A DNA stretch of 64,000 nt from Nocardioides jejuensis (GCF_004337475.1 NZ_SJZJ01000004.1:1-64000); one strand, 5' to 3'; numbered from the stretch's first letter, positions 26,769 through 35,085 are shown. Numbers and translations are program-made. The notes: a model not told the origin generated them from the sequence alone.

Positions 26769-28307
26769 ATGAACTGGAAAGCACTGGTAGCAGCCGGCGC
26801 AGCCGGAGTCGGAGTGGTCGCCGTCAAGGACCTGACCCAGAAGTCGCATGCCCTCCAGCGCAACTTCCCGGTGCTCGCGCATGCGCGCTACTGGATCGAG
26901 TCCATCGGTCCCGAGCTGCGCCAGTACATCATCAGCGGCGACGACGAGGAGCGCCCCTTCAGCCGCGACCAGCGCCGCTGGGTCTACTCCTCGGCCAAGT
27001 TGCAGAACAACTACTTCGGCTTCGGCACCGGCAACGACGTCGAGAACACCAACGGCTACACGATCATCAAGCACCGCACCTTCTCCCACGTCGCGCCGAG
27101 CACGGCGATCCACGCGGGAGAGGAGGTCCCGATCCCGTCGGCGAAGGTGCTCGGCGGTCCGCGCGACCGCAAGCACGCCTTCAGGCCCAACTCGATCGTC
27201 AACATCTCCGCCATGAGCTTCGGGTCGCTGTCGGGCGCCGCCATCGAAGCGCTCAACAAGGGTGCGAAGATCGCCGGCGTCCTGCACAACACCGGCGAGG
27301 GCGCGCTCTCGCCGCACCACCGCCAGGGCGGCGACATCACCTTCCAGATCGGTACGTCGTACTTCGGCTGCCGTGACGAGAAGGGGCGCTTCGACATCGA
27401 ACGCCTCAAGGAGGTCATCCAGACCGCGCCGGTCAAGGCGATCGAGATCAAACTCAGCCAGGGTGCCAAGCCGGGCCTGGGCGGCATGCTGCCGGCCGCC
27501 AAGATCAGCGAGGAGATCTCGCAGATCCGCGGCATCCCGATGGGCCAGGACTGTTCGAGCCCGTCGCGCCACACGGCGTTCTCCGACGTCGACTCGATGC
27601 TCGACTTCGTCGAGATGGTCGCGCAGGAGACCGGCCTGCCGGTCGGCATCAAGTCGGCCGTCGGGCACATGGACTTCTGGCACCACCTGCTCGACAAGTC
27701 GGGCCCGGACCGCAACGTCGACTTCATCACGATCGACGGCGGCGAGGGCGGCACCGGCGCGGCGCCGCTCGTCTTCACCGACTCGGTCTCCCTGCCCTAC
27801 CGGCTGGGCTTCACCAACGTCTACAAGCTGTACGCCGAGGCCGGCCGCACCGACGAGGTGACGTTCATCGGCTCGGCGAAGCTCGGCATCCCGGAGAACG
27901 CGATCGTCGCGTTCGCCCTCGGCGCCGACATGGTCAACACCGCCCGCGGCGCAATGCTCGCGCTCGGCTGCATCCAGGCCCAGAAGTGCCACACCGACCA
28001 CTGCCCGACCGGTGTCGCGACGCAGAACCCGTGGCTGACCCGCGGCCTCGACCCGACAGACAAGTCGGTGCGCGTGGCCAACTACCTCAAGACGATGCGT
28101 CGCGACCTGCTGAAGGTCTCCGAGGCCTGCGGTGTCGCCCACCCCGGCCTGCTGAGCGTGCACGACATCGACATCGTCGACGGCGTCCACACCAAGCGTC
28201 CGCTCGATGACGTCTACGGCTACCAGCCGGGCTGGGGCGTCCCGTCGGAGATGATCCGCAACGAGATCACGGAGATCATGAAGCCGCGGCTGCCCGCGGC
28301 CACCTGA
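26769..28307 (+). CDS. FMN-binding glutamate synthase family protein
   Basis: 512 residues matching the central FMN/[3Fe-4S] synthase domain of GltB, without the amidotransferase domain. Key segments: ISAMSFGSLSGAAIEALN, HNTGEGALSPHH, EIKLSQGAKPGLGGMLP, DFITIDGGEGGTGAAPLV, and a cysteine cluster C-IQAQKCHTDHCPTGVATQ. The N-terminus has one hydrophobic stretch (VAAGAAGVGVVAV), suggesting membrane association. The substrate of this branch is unknown and true glutamate synthesis is not assured. Its stop is only 3 bp from the stop of convergent otsA. Confidence 0.85.
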   Translation: MNWKALVAAGAAGVGVVAVKDLTQKSHALQRNFPVLAHARYWIESIGPELRQYIISGDDEERPFSRDQRRWVYSSAKLQNNYFGFGTGNDVENTNGYTIIKHRTFSHVAPSTAIHAGEEVPIPSAKVLGGPRDRKHAFRPNSIVNISAMSFGSLSGAAIEALNKGAKIAGVLHNTGEGALSPHHRQGGDITFQIGTSYFGCRDEKGRFDIERLKEVIQTAPVKAIEIKLSQGAKPGLGGMLPAAKISEEISQIRGIPMGQDCSSPSRHTAFSDVDSMLDFVEMVAQETGLPVGIKSAVGHMDFWHHLLDKSGPDRNVDFITIDGGEGGTGAAPLVFTDSVSLPYRLGFTNVYKLYAEAGRTDEVTFIGSAKLGIPENAIVAFALGADMVNTARGAMLALGCIQAQKCHTDHCPTGVATQNPWLTRGLDPTDKSVRVANYLKTMRRDLLKVSEACGVAHPGLLSVHDIDIVDGVHTKRPLDDVYGYQPGWGVPSEMIRNEITEIMKPRLPAAT

Positions 28308-28310
28308 CCG

Positions 28311-29756
28311 TCAGGCCGAGGGCCGGCGCACCCGGCGCCGGCCGGACGGCCGGACGGCATCGAGCTCGTCGAGGAAACCGGTCGCCCAGCGGTCGACGTC
28401 GTGCTCGGCCACGGTCTTGCGCATCGCCTTCATCCGCCGGGTCAGCTCCTTCGGGTCGGCGTTGGCGGCCTCGACGATGGCGGCCTTCATGCCGTTGATG
28501 TCATAGGGGTTGACCAGCCACGCCTGGCTGAGCTCGTGTGCGGCGCCGGCGAACTCCGACAGCACCAGGGCGCCGTCGTTGTCGTAGCGGCAGGCGACGT
28601 ACTCCTTGCAGACGAGGTTCATGCCGTCGCGGTACGGCGTGACGACCATGATGTCGGCGGCCCGGTAGAGCGCCGCCATCTCCTCGCGCGGGTAGGAGGA
28701 GTGCAGGTAGGAGATCGCCGGACGCCCGATCTGCCCGAGGTCGCCGTTGACCCGGCCCACGAGCATGTCGATCTCGTCGCGCATCTTGCGGTACTCGTCG
28801 ACGCGCTCGCGCGAGGGCGTGGCGACCTGGACGAAGACGGTGTCCTCGACGTCGAAGGTGCCGTCGGCGACCAGCTCGGCGTACGCGCGAAGGCGGGGGT
28901 AGATGCCCTTGGTGTAGTCGAGGCGGTCGACGCCCAGCAGGACCCGCTTGGGGTTGCCGAGCGCCGCGCGGATCGCTTCCGCACGGCGGGTGACGTCGGG
29001 GGAGCGGGCCAGGTCCTCGAAGTCGGCGGCGTCGATCGAGATCGGGTACGCCGCGGCGCGTACCTGGCGGCCGTCGGGCAGGGTCACGAGGTCGCGGTGT
29101 GTCTTGTGGCCGACGCGCTGGCGGACGAGGCGCACGAAGTTCTGCGCGCCGCCGGGGAGGTGGAAGCCGACGATGTCGGCGCCGAGCAGGCCCTCGAGCA
29201 CCGCCCGCCGCCACGGCAGCTGGGAGAAGAGCTCGGCCGGCGGGAACGGGATGTGCAGGAAGAAGCCGATCCGCAGGTCCGGCCGGAGCTCGCGGAGCAG
29301 CTGCGGCACGAGCTGGAGCTGGTAGTCGTGGACCCAGACCATGGCGCCGGGCGCGGCCACCTCGGCGGCGCGCTCGGCGAAGCGCTGGTTGACCCGCTTG
29401 TAGGACTCCCACCACTCACGCTTGAACAGCGGCTTGGCCACGACGTCGTGGTAGAGCGGCCAGAGCGTGGCGTTGGAGAAGCCTTCGTAGAACTCCTCGA
29501 CCTCCCGCGCGCTGAGCGGCACCGGTACGAGCTGCATGCCGTCCTCGACGAACGGAGCGAGGTCGTCGCTCTCCTCGGAGGTGCCGCCGGTCCAGCCGAT
29601 CCAGGCACCGTCGTGGACCCGCATGACGGGCTCGAGCGCAGAGACGAGGCCTCCGGGCGAACGACGCCAGCTGGACGTCCCGTCGGGCTCGACGACACGG
29701 TCGACAGGGAGCCGGTTGGCGACGATGACCAGGTCGGCGGATCCGGAGGCGGTCAT
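28311..29756 (-). CDS. otsA: Trehalose-6-phosphate synthase OtsA
   Basis: 481 residues, GT20 glycosyltransferase that joins NDP-glucose and glucose-6-phosphate. N-terminal VIVANRLPVD, the WVHDYQLQLVP segment, the RLDYTKGI loop and the C-terminal VTPYRDGMNLVCKEYVA are diagnostic. The ATG at 29756 is preferred over GTG at 29762 because AGGG is better spaced for it. Its partner otsB lies at 32265 on the opposite strand, with a nucleotide-signalling pair and two small genes between. Confidence 0.94.
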   Translation of the reverse strand: MTASGSADLVIVANRLPVDRVVEPDGTSSWRRSPGGLVSALEPVMRVHDGAWIGWTGGTSEESDDLAPFVEDGMQLVPVPLSAREVEEFYEGFSNATLWPLYHDVVAKPLFKREWWESYKRVNQRFAERAAEVAAPGAMVWVHDYQLQLVPQLLRELRPDLRIGFFLHIPFPPAELFSQLPWRRAVLEGLLGADIVGFHLPGGAQNFVRLVRQRVGHKTHRDLVTLPDGRQVRAAAYPISIDAADFEDLARSPDVTRRAEAIRAALGNPKRVLLGVDRLDYTKGIYPRLRAYAELVADGTFDVEDTVFVQVATPSRERVDEYRKMRDEIDMLVGRVNGDLGQIGRPAISYLHSSYPREEMAALYRAADIMVVTPYRDGMNLVCKEYVACRYDNDGALVLSEFAGAAHELSQAWLVNPYDINGMKAAIVEAANADPKELTRRMKAMRKTVAEHDVDRWATGFLDELDAVRPSGRRRVRRPSA

Positions 29757-29777
29757 GTCCACGACCCTAGGCCATGC

Positions 29778-30785
29778 TCAGTCCGGGGAACGGCGGGCCG
29801 GCATCGGCCGCACCACCCAGGCCTCCAGCCGGCTGTAGCCGCGCACGGACTCCGGCGGGATGCGGCGCACGGTCCACCGGTCGCCGATGACCTCGGCGAG
29901 CGCGGCGTTCGCGAGGACGGTCCCCGGCCTGGCCAGCGAGGTCAGGCGGGAGGCGATGTTGACGGTCTCGCCGAAGACGTCGCCCATGCGCGGCAGCACC
30001 GGCCCCCAGGTGATCCCCGCGCGGACCTGGGGGAACGTCGGGTCCTCCACGTGCAGCTGGGCGAGCGTCGTGGCGATCTCGGCCGTTGCGTGCGGGTCGT
30101 CGGCGACGAAGAGGATCTCGTCGCCGATCGTCTTGACGACCTGGCCGCCGCACGCGGCGACGAGCGCGCTGGCCTGGCTGTCGAAGCGTTCGAGCAGAGC
30201 GGCGAGCTGGCCCATCGAGAGCTCGCGGCTGGTGCGGGTGAAGGCGACCATGTCGACGAAGCCGACACCGCGCTCCACCTCGCCGGGCTCGCGCACGAGG
30301 ACGGCACGGCCGGCCGCCCGTGCGAGGTGGCGGCGCCACACGTAGTCCTGCAGCTGCTGCAGGACCGGCAGGATCTCGGTCACCGCCCCGCCGAGCTCGT
30401 CCTGGGGGACGTCGGCCAGGGCACGGGTCATCAGCCGCACCTCCCAGTCGGCGAGCCGGCTGAACGTGCGCCCCATCGAGCGGGCCGCGGTGAGCTCCTC
30501 ACCCTCCTCGAGGCCCATGGGGGCGAGGAAGTGGGGCAGCAGCTCCAGGACGGCGATGTCGGCATCGGTGAACATCGCGGTGTCGTCATCGGCGGACGGA
30601 AAACCGAGCGCGCGCCACAGGCTGGTCAGGCGCTCCAGCTCGATGCCGGTCGCCGCGGCCACGTCGGAGCGCGTGTAGCGCGCGTCCTCGCCGAGGATCG
30701 CCCGCACGACGTCGTCGTACGGACTGCTGGAAAGGGCGGAGGCCGGGGACCCCTGGTCCCCGGCCTCCTCGAGCTCTTCGTCCAA
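29778..30785 (-). CDS. Class III adenylate/guanylate cyclase domain protein
   Basis: 335 residues. The C-terminal class III catalytic domain (about residues 165-320) has both metal aspartates (GFVDMVAFT and KTIGDEILFV) and the transition-state Asn-Arg pair in GETVNIASRL, so it looks catalytically competent. The N-terminal 160 residues are helical with an acidic start; an HTH-like segment (YTRSDVAAATGIELERL) is seen. The start appears to be TTG at 30785, 3 bp after the stop of the cyclic-nucleotide-binding gene, a clear coupling. It probably makes cAMP. Confidence 0.82.
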   Translation of the reverse strand: MDEELEEAGDQGSPASALSSSPYDDVVRAILGEDARYTRSDVAAATGIELERLTSLWRALGFPSADDDTAMFTDADIAVLELLPHFLAPMGLEEGEELTAARSMGRTFSRLADWEVRLMTRALADVPQDELGGAVTEILPVLQQLQDYVWRRHLARAAGRAVLVREPGEVERGVGFVDMVAFTRTSRELSMGQLAALLERFDSQASALVAACGGQVVKTIGDEILFVADDPHATAEIATTLAQLHVEDPTFPQVRAGITWGPVLPRMGDVFGETVNIASRLTSLARPGTVLANAALAEVIGDRWTVRRIPPESVRGYSRLEAWVVRPMPARRSPD

Positions 30786-30788
30786 GGG

Positions 30789-31193
30789 TCAGCTGTCCCC
30801 GAGGCGCTCGGAGGTCGTGGTCTCGAGCGCGGTCTTGAACGTCGACGACTTCGCCATGAGGTCGGCGACGGCCTCGTTGGTGAAGTGGAGGACCTCGAGG
30901 TCCGTCACGGAGACGACGCTCGCCGTGCGGAGGCGGTGGCCGACGATTGCGGACTCGCCGACCGTGTCACCCGGGCCCAGGCGCGCGATCTCGTCGCGAC
31001 CCTTCCGGACCGAGACCTCGCCGGACAGGATGATGTACGCCTTGTCCGCGGGGGTCTTCTCCCAGATCAGGCCCCAGTGGGCGGGGATGTGGACGGCGGT
31101 GCCGTGGTCGGCGATGAGCTTGAGCTCAGCGTCGGTCAGGCCGGAGAAACGGTCGAGTGCGCGCAGGGCAGCAACCGTGTTCATGTCGGTCAC
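30789..31193 (-). CDS. Cyclic nucleotide-binding domain protein
   Basis: 134 residues forming one cNMP-binding domain and nothing else: LDRFSGLTDAELKLIADHG, then IILSGEVSVRKG, the phosphate-binding-cassette-like GPGDTVGESAIVGHRLRTASV, and a short helix. There is no DNA-binding domain, so it is a stand-alone sensor or a regulatory subunit. GTG at 31193 has GAGGA upstream. It precedes and is coupled to the cyclase gene, suggesting a small synthesis-and-sensing module. Confidence 0.85.
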   Translation of the reverse strand: MTDMNTVAALRALDRFSGLTDAELKLIADHGTAVHIPAHWGLIWEKTPADKAYIILSGEVSVRKGRDEIARLGPGDTVGESAIVGHRLRTASVVSVTDLEVLHFTNEAVADLMAKSSTFKTALETTTSERLGDS

Positions 31194-31420
31194 GGGCAGG
31201 GTCCTCTCAGAAATGTGACGTACCTCCCAGCAGGATCTTCGCTTGGATGACCGGTCCTGTCCAGCGATCGCGCCTCATTGGTCACAACTGTTCACAGGCG
31301 TTTCCCGGCGTCTCCAGGCACGCCGTCGGGGCGAATGACATGCCTGTGATTACGTGTCAGGATGGGTCCGTCCGGTCAGTCGGACGCAGTTCTGGGTTCA
31401 GCGCGAAGGGGTCGAAACGC

Positions 31421-31717
31421 ATGGACGCCGCCGAGACGGTCAACCAGGGTGAGGGCGCCGATGGTGCCTCGCTCACCGAGCGCGATCGCGCCATCCTCGA
31501 GTTCGAGCGCCAGTGGTGGAAGTTCGCCGGCGCCAAGGAGCAGGCGGTCCGCGAGAAGTTCGACATGTCCTCGACGCGCTACTACCAGGTGCTCAACGCG
31601 CTGATCGACAAGCCCGAGGCCCTCGAGGCCGACCCGCTGCTGGTCCGCCGCCTCCGTCGCCTCCGCGCCGCGCGTCAGCGCCAGCGCTCCGCGCGCCGAC
31701 TCGGTTTCGAGCTGTGA
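31421..31717 (+). CDS. DUF3263 domain protein
   Basis: 98 residues. The DUF3263 core is seen in LTERDRAILEFERQWWKFAG followed by KFDMSSTRYYQVLNALID, which resembles a short helix-turn-helix, and a very basic C-terminus (RRLRRLRAARQRQRSARR). It is found across actinobacteria next to a LytR_C protein, as here. Function unknown; nucleic-acid binding is plausible. It is coupled to the next gene by a GTGA overlap. Confidence 0.85.
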   Translation: MDAAETVNQGEGADGASLTERDRAILEFERQWWKFAGAKEQAVREKFDMSSTRYYQVLNALIDKPEALEADPLLVRRLRRLRAARQRQRSARRLGFEL

Positions 31718-32217
31718 GCACCGCTCGTCGTCGCCGCGACGAGCAGGGCGCTGCGGCCCCGTCGTTCGTCGTTGTCCTGAGCGTCGTTGCCGTCGCCATG
31801 GCCGGCATCGCCCTGATCGCCAAGCACGACTCCGGCGACGGCCTCGAGCCGGTCGCGCAGCCGACGTCGACGACCACTGTCGTCGACTCGGGCAGCCCGT
31901 CGGTCGCGCCCACCTCGTCCGTTGCCCCGAAGCCGGTCAAGCGCAACGAGGTCAACGTCGAGGTCTACAACACCTCCAGCATCAAGAAGCTCGCCGCGCG
32001 CACCGCGGAGCGGGCCTCGACGCTGGGCTGGCAGGTCCTCGGCACCGACAACTGGCCGGGCAGCGTGCCCGCGCCGACGGTCTACTACGGACCCCGCCTC
32101 GAGGCAGCCGCCAAGCTCCTCGGCCAGGACCTCGGCATCCGCCGGATCCGCCCGTCGGTCGACCCGATGAAGCCGGACCGGATCACCGTCATCCTCGACC
32201 GCACGTACACCGAGTAG
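31714..32217 (+). CDS. LytR C-terminal domain membrane protein
   Basis: 167 residues. A short basic cytoplasmic N-terminus, one membrane helix (about residues 18-40), a Thr/Ser/Pro/Val-rich linker and a C-terminal LytR_C domain (VNVEVYNTSSIKKLAARTAE ... DRITVILDRTY). It lacks the LytR-CpsA-Psr catalytic domain, so it is an accessory, probably cell-envelope, protein. The GTG start overlaps the DUF3263 stop. Confidence 0.85.
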   Translation: MSTARRRRDEQGAAAPSFVVVLSVVAVAMAGIALIAKHDSGDGLEPVAQPTSTTTVVDSGSPSVAPTSSVAPKPVKRNEVNVEVYNTSSIKKLAARTAERASTLGWQVLGTDNWPGSVPAPTVYYGPRLEAAAKLLGQDLGIRRIRPSVDPMKPDRITVILDRTYTE

Positions 32218-32264
32218 GTCCCGCGGCCGGCCGCGGCGGCGAGGCCCCGTGGTTGAGTAGAGGC

Positions 32265-33107
32265 ATGCGCTTCACCTCACCCGACGCCATGCAGCGCTAC
32301 GCCGCGCTGGCCCGGGTTGCTGCGCAGTCGGTCGTCGGGCTGGACTTCGACGGCACGCTCGCGCCGATCGTGGACGACCCCGAGAAGGCCCGGATCCATC
32401 CGCGCGGCCCGGGCGTCCTGCTCGACCTTGCCGCCCAGGTGCGGGGGATCGCGATCGTCACCGGCAGGCCGGCACGTCAGGTGGTCGCGCTCGGAGCACT
32501 GGACGACCTCGGCACGTCCTTCTCGGACCAGGGGCGCGAGCTCCAGGTCTTCGGCCAGTACGGCAACGAACGATGGAGCTCGGCGGACCGACGGGTCCTC
32601 GGGCCGCGTCCGCCGCACGGCCTGGCGTCGTTCCTCGGCGACCTGCCGCGGATCCTTCGGCGCTGCGACGCCGCCGACGCGTACGTCGAGGACAAGGGTC
32701 TCGCGGTGGCCGTCCACACCCGACGCCTCGCGGCGCCCGACGCGGCGTTCCAGCGGCTGCTGCCGGAGCTGGCCATCGCCGCCGAACGACACGGCATGAA
32801 GGTCGAGCCGGGTCGCCAGGTGATCGAGGTCCGCGCGCCCGGTGCCGACAAGGGCGACGTCGTCCAGAAGCTCGCACACGACCTCGGTGCGACGGGCTTC
32901 TGCTTCGTGGGCGACGACCTCGGCGACCTGGATGCCTTCCACGCCGTCGCGGAGCTGCGGGAGGACGGTCTGGCGACGCTGCTGGTCTGCTCGGCCTCCG
33001 ACGAGGAGAGCGCCCTCGTGCCGCTCAGCGACGTCGTGGTGGCCGGCCCGGGCGGCGTACTGGACTTCCTGTCGCGGCTCGCGACCGATGCTGCCGCGAG
33101 TGCCTGA
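32265..33107 (+). CDS. otsB: Trehalose-6-phosphate phosphatase OtsB
   Basis: 280 residues, HAD-family phosphatase releasing trehalose from trehalose-6-phosphate. The DFDGTLAPIVDDP nucleophile motif, IAIVTGRPARQV, and FVGDDLGDLDAF (acidic motif IV) are present. ATG at 32265 is chosen; an in-frame TTG 12 nt upstream is less likely. It completes the OtsAB pathway with the divergent otsA 2.5 kb away. Confidence 0.93.
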   Translation: MRFTSPDAMQRYAALARVAAQSVVGLDFDGTLAPIVDDPEKARIHPRGPGVLLDLAAQVRGIAIVTGRPARQVVALGALDDLGTSFSDQGRELQVFGQYGNERWSSADRRVLGPRPPHGLASFLGDLPRILRRCDAADAYVEDKGLAVAVHTRRLAAPDAAFQRLLPELAIAAERHGMKVEPGRQVIEVRAPGADKGDVVQKLAHDLGATGFCFVGDDLGDLDAFHAVAELREDGLATLLVCSASDEESALVPLSDVVVAGPGGVLDFLSRLATDAAASA

Positions 33108-33176
33108 TCCGCCGCGTCGATCCGCAGCCTCGATCCGCAGAGTGAAACGAATTCGCGCGAGCCTTCGCGGTGCCCG

Positions 33177-33182
33177 TAGTCT
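33177..33182 (+). promoter_or_regulatory. -10-like box before the SAM riboswitch
   Basis: TAGTCT lies 9 bp before the riboswitch P1 stem, the position needed for transcription to begin just upstream of the aptamer. No clear -35 is seen. Confidence 0.4.
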
Positions 33183-33190
33183 GGAGCCTG

Positions 33191-33317
33191 CTCATCGAGA
33201 GGGACTGAGGGAACGGCCCGACGAAGTCCCGGCAACCGCCACGAACCCCCTGCTTCGGCAGTCGTGGAAACGGTGCTAATTCCGGCCCGCGGCGAAAGAC
33301 GGCGTGGGGAAGATGAG
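33191..33317 (+). ncRNA. SAM riboswitch (SAM-I/S-box class)
   Basis: The conserved S-box core is readable in order: P1 5' strand CTCATC with GAGAGGGA, then GAGGGAACGGCCCGACGAAG, TCCCGGCAACC, a P3 stem capped by CTGCTTCGGCAG, GGTGCTAATTCC, a GCGGCGAAAGACGGC hairpin, and the P1 3' strand GATGAG at 33312-33317. It lies immediately before the ribosome-binding site of a threonine-synthase-like gene, so control is probably translational. S-adenosylmethionine sensing ties the downstream genes to methionine or sulfur supply. Confidence 0.93.
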
Positions 33318-33330
33318 AGGGAGGTTCCTC

Positions 33331-34596
33331 ATGAGCGTTGTAGAGACTGCCGGTCAGGTCCTGCGAGACGGCGCGTTCGGTCACGCCACCGCCCTGTCCT
33401 GCCGTGAGTGCGGCCACCAGGTCGCCCTCGGCCCGTTCTACGCCTGTCCGGAGTGCTTCGGTCCGCTGGAGATCTCGTACGACTTCCCCGCGGTCACGCG
33501 CGAGGAGATCGAGGCCGGTCCGGCCAACATCTGGCGCTACAAGGCGCTGCTCCCGGTGCCCTCCGACATCGAGCTGAGCCCCAACATGGAGCCCGGCTTC
33601 ACCCGTCTGCTGAAGGCGCACAACCTCGGTCGTGAGCTCGGCATCGACAACCTCTGGGTGAAGGACGACTCGACCAACCCCACCAACTCCTTCAAGGACC
33701 GCGTCGTCGCCTGCGCCCTCTCGGCCGCGACGGAGCTGCACGCGAAGGTCTTCGCCTGCCCCTCGACGGGCAACCTGGCGAACGCCGTCGCTGCCGCCGG
33801 CGCCCGCGCGGGCATCAAGACGATGGTCTTCATCCCGGCCAACCTGGAGAAGCCCAAGCAGGTCAACTCCGCGATCTACACGGACTCGCTGGTGGCCGTC
33901 AACGGCAACTACGACGACGTCAACAAGCTGGCTTCCGAGATCGCGGGCGAGGAGGAGGGCTGGGCGTTCGTCAACGTCAACGTCCGTCCCTACTACGCCG
34001 AGGGATCCAAGACGCTCGGCTACGAGATCGCCGAGCAGCTCGGCTGGCGCCTGCCCGACCAGGTCGTCATCCCGGTGGCGTCCGGCTCGCAGCTGACCAA
34101 GGTCCACAAGGCGTTCCAGGAGCTGATCAAGCTCGGCCTCGTCGAGGACAAGAAGTACAAGATCTACGGTGCCCAGGCCACGGGCTGCGGCCCGGTCGCC
34201 ACGGCGTTCAAGGCCGGCGTCGACGCGATCCGCCCGGTCAAGCCGGACACGATTGCCAAGTCGCTTGCCATCGGCAACCCCGCCGACGGCATCTACGTCC
34301 TCGACATCTGCCGCGAGACCGGCGGTGCGGTCGAGGAGGTCACGGACGACGAGATCCGTGACGGCATCGTCCTGCTGGCGCGCACCGAGGGCATCTTCAC
34401 GGAGACGGCCGGTGGCACCACCACCGCCGTCCTGAAGAAGCTCGTCGAGACCGGCCAGCTCGACACCTCGCTCGAGACCGTCTTCATCAACACCGGTCAC
34501 GGCCTCAAGACCCTCGACGCCATTGCCGACAAGGTGGGCGCCGCGGCGACCATCGACCCGTCGTACGACGCCTTCAAGGCCTCCGGCCTCATCTGA
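33331..34596 (+). CDS. thrC: Threonine-synthase-like PLP enzyme under SAM riboswitch
   Basis: 421 residues, fold-type II PLP enzyme. The N-terminus has a zinc-ribbon CRECG ... CPEC (residues about 24-45). The PLP lysine is in NPTNSFKDRV and the phosphate loop is PSTGNLANAVAAAG. It is longer than the usual 350-360-residue ThrC of actinobacterial hom-thrC-thrB operons, and here no hom or thrB is adjacent. It would act on O-phosphohomoserine, giving threonine, or homocysteine if a sulfur donor replaces water. The SAM riboswitch and the sulfur-carrier gene 26 bp downstream favour the second. ATG at 33331 follows AGGGAGG. Confidence 0.85.
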   Translation: MSVVETAGQVLRDGAFGHATALSCRECGHQVALGPFYACPECFGPLEISYDFPAVTREEIEAGPANIWRYKALLPVPSDIELSPNMEPGFTRLLKAHNLGRELGIDNLWVKDDSTNPTNSFKDRVVACALSAATELHAKVFACPSTGNLANAVAAAGARAGIKTMVFIPANLEKPKQVNSAIYTDSLVAVNGNYDDVNKLASEIAGEEEGWAFVNVNVRPYYAEGSKTLGYEIAEQLGWRLPDQVVIPVASGSQLTKVHKAFQELIKLGLVEDKKYKIYGAQATGCGPVATAFKAGVDAIRPVKPDTIAKSLAIGNPADGIYVLDICRETGGAVEEVTDDEIRDGIVLLARTEGIFTETAGGTTTAVLKKLVETGQLDTSLETVFINTGHGLKTLDAIADKVGAAATIDPSYDAFKASGLI

Positions 34597-34622
34597 TCCA
34601 GTCTGATCCAGGAGCAACTGCT

Positions 34623-34901
34623 GTGAGCGTTTCCGTCCGTATCCCCACCATCCTGCGCACCTACACGGGCGGCGCGTCCGAGGTCACGGCCGAGGGTGCG
34701 ACCCTCGCCGAGGTGCTCGACAACCTCGAGGCCCAGTACACCGGCATCAAGGACCGCATCCTCGACAGCGCGGGCGAGCTGCGTCGCTTCGTCAACGTGT
34801 ACGTCGGCAACGAGGACGTCCGCTTCCTCGAGAGCCTGGCCACGGCCACCCCGGCCGGCACCCAGATCTCGGTCATCCCTGCCGTCGCCGGCGGCTGCTG
34901 A
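34623..34901 (+). CDS. CysO/MoaD-like sulfur carrier with Gly-Gly-Cys tail
   Basis: 92 residues, ubiquitin-like ThiS/MoaD fold closest by eye to mycobacterial CysO (VRIPTILRTYTGG, FVNVYVGNEDVRFLE, IPAVAGG). Such proteins carry sulfur as a C-terminal thiocarboxylate on Gly-Gly. Here one extra Cys follows the Gly-Gly, so a protease (a JAMM/Mec+-type enzyme in related systems) would have to trim it before activation. No such protease or adenylyltransferase is in this window. It follows the riboswitch-controlled PLP enzyme by 26 bp and is likely its sulfur donor. Confidence 0.88.
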   Translation: MSVSVRIPTILRTYTGGASEVTAEGATLAEVLDNLEAQYTGIKDRILDSAGELRRFVNVYVGNEDVRFLESLATATPAGTQISVIPAVAGGC

Positions 34902-35085
34902 ACCCGTTCCACTGCTCCGCGTCACGCGGAGAAACCCAGGCCCGTTGTCCGCGGCATAGTCATGCCCCGGCCGACGGGCCTCGGTGTTTTCGCACGCTGT
35001 CGGTGATCGGCTGATCAGCAGATGCGATCGGACGGTGCTCCTTGTCATAGTGCCTCCCGAGCGCCTGCTGCGTAGCCTCGGGGTC

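Noticed and set aside
31194-31420. CRP-type sites between the cNMP-binding gene and the DUF3263 gene
   Set aside because: Several TGTGA and TCACA halves occur but none pair at the 6-bp spacing.
33191-33317. SAM-IV class for the riboswitch
   Set aside because: Core order and the GCGAAAG P4-like hairpin fit SAM-I/S-box better, but a covariance search would settle this.
34902-35085. Rex or other redox operator before cydA
   Set aside because: No TTGTGA-n6-TCACAA-like palindrome was found in the 184-bp spacer.
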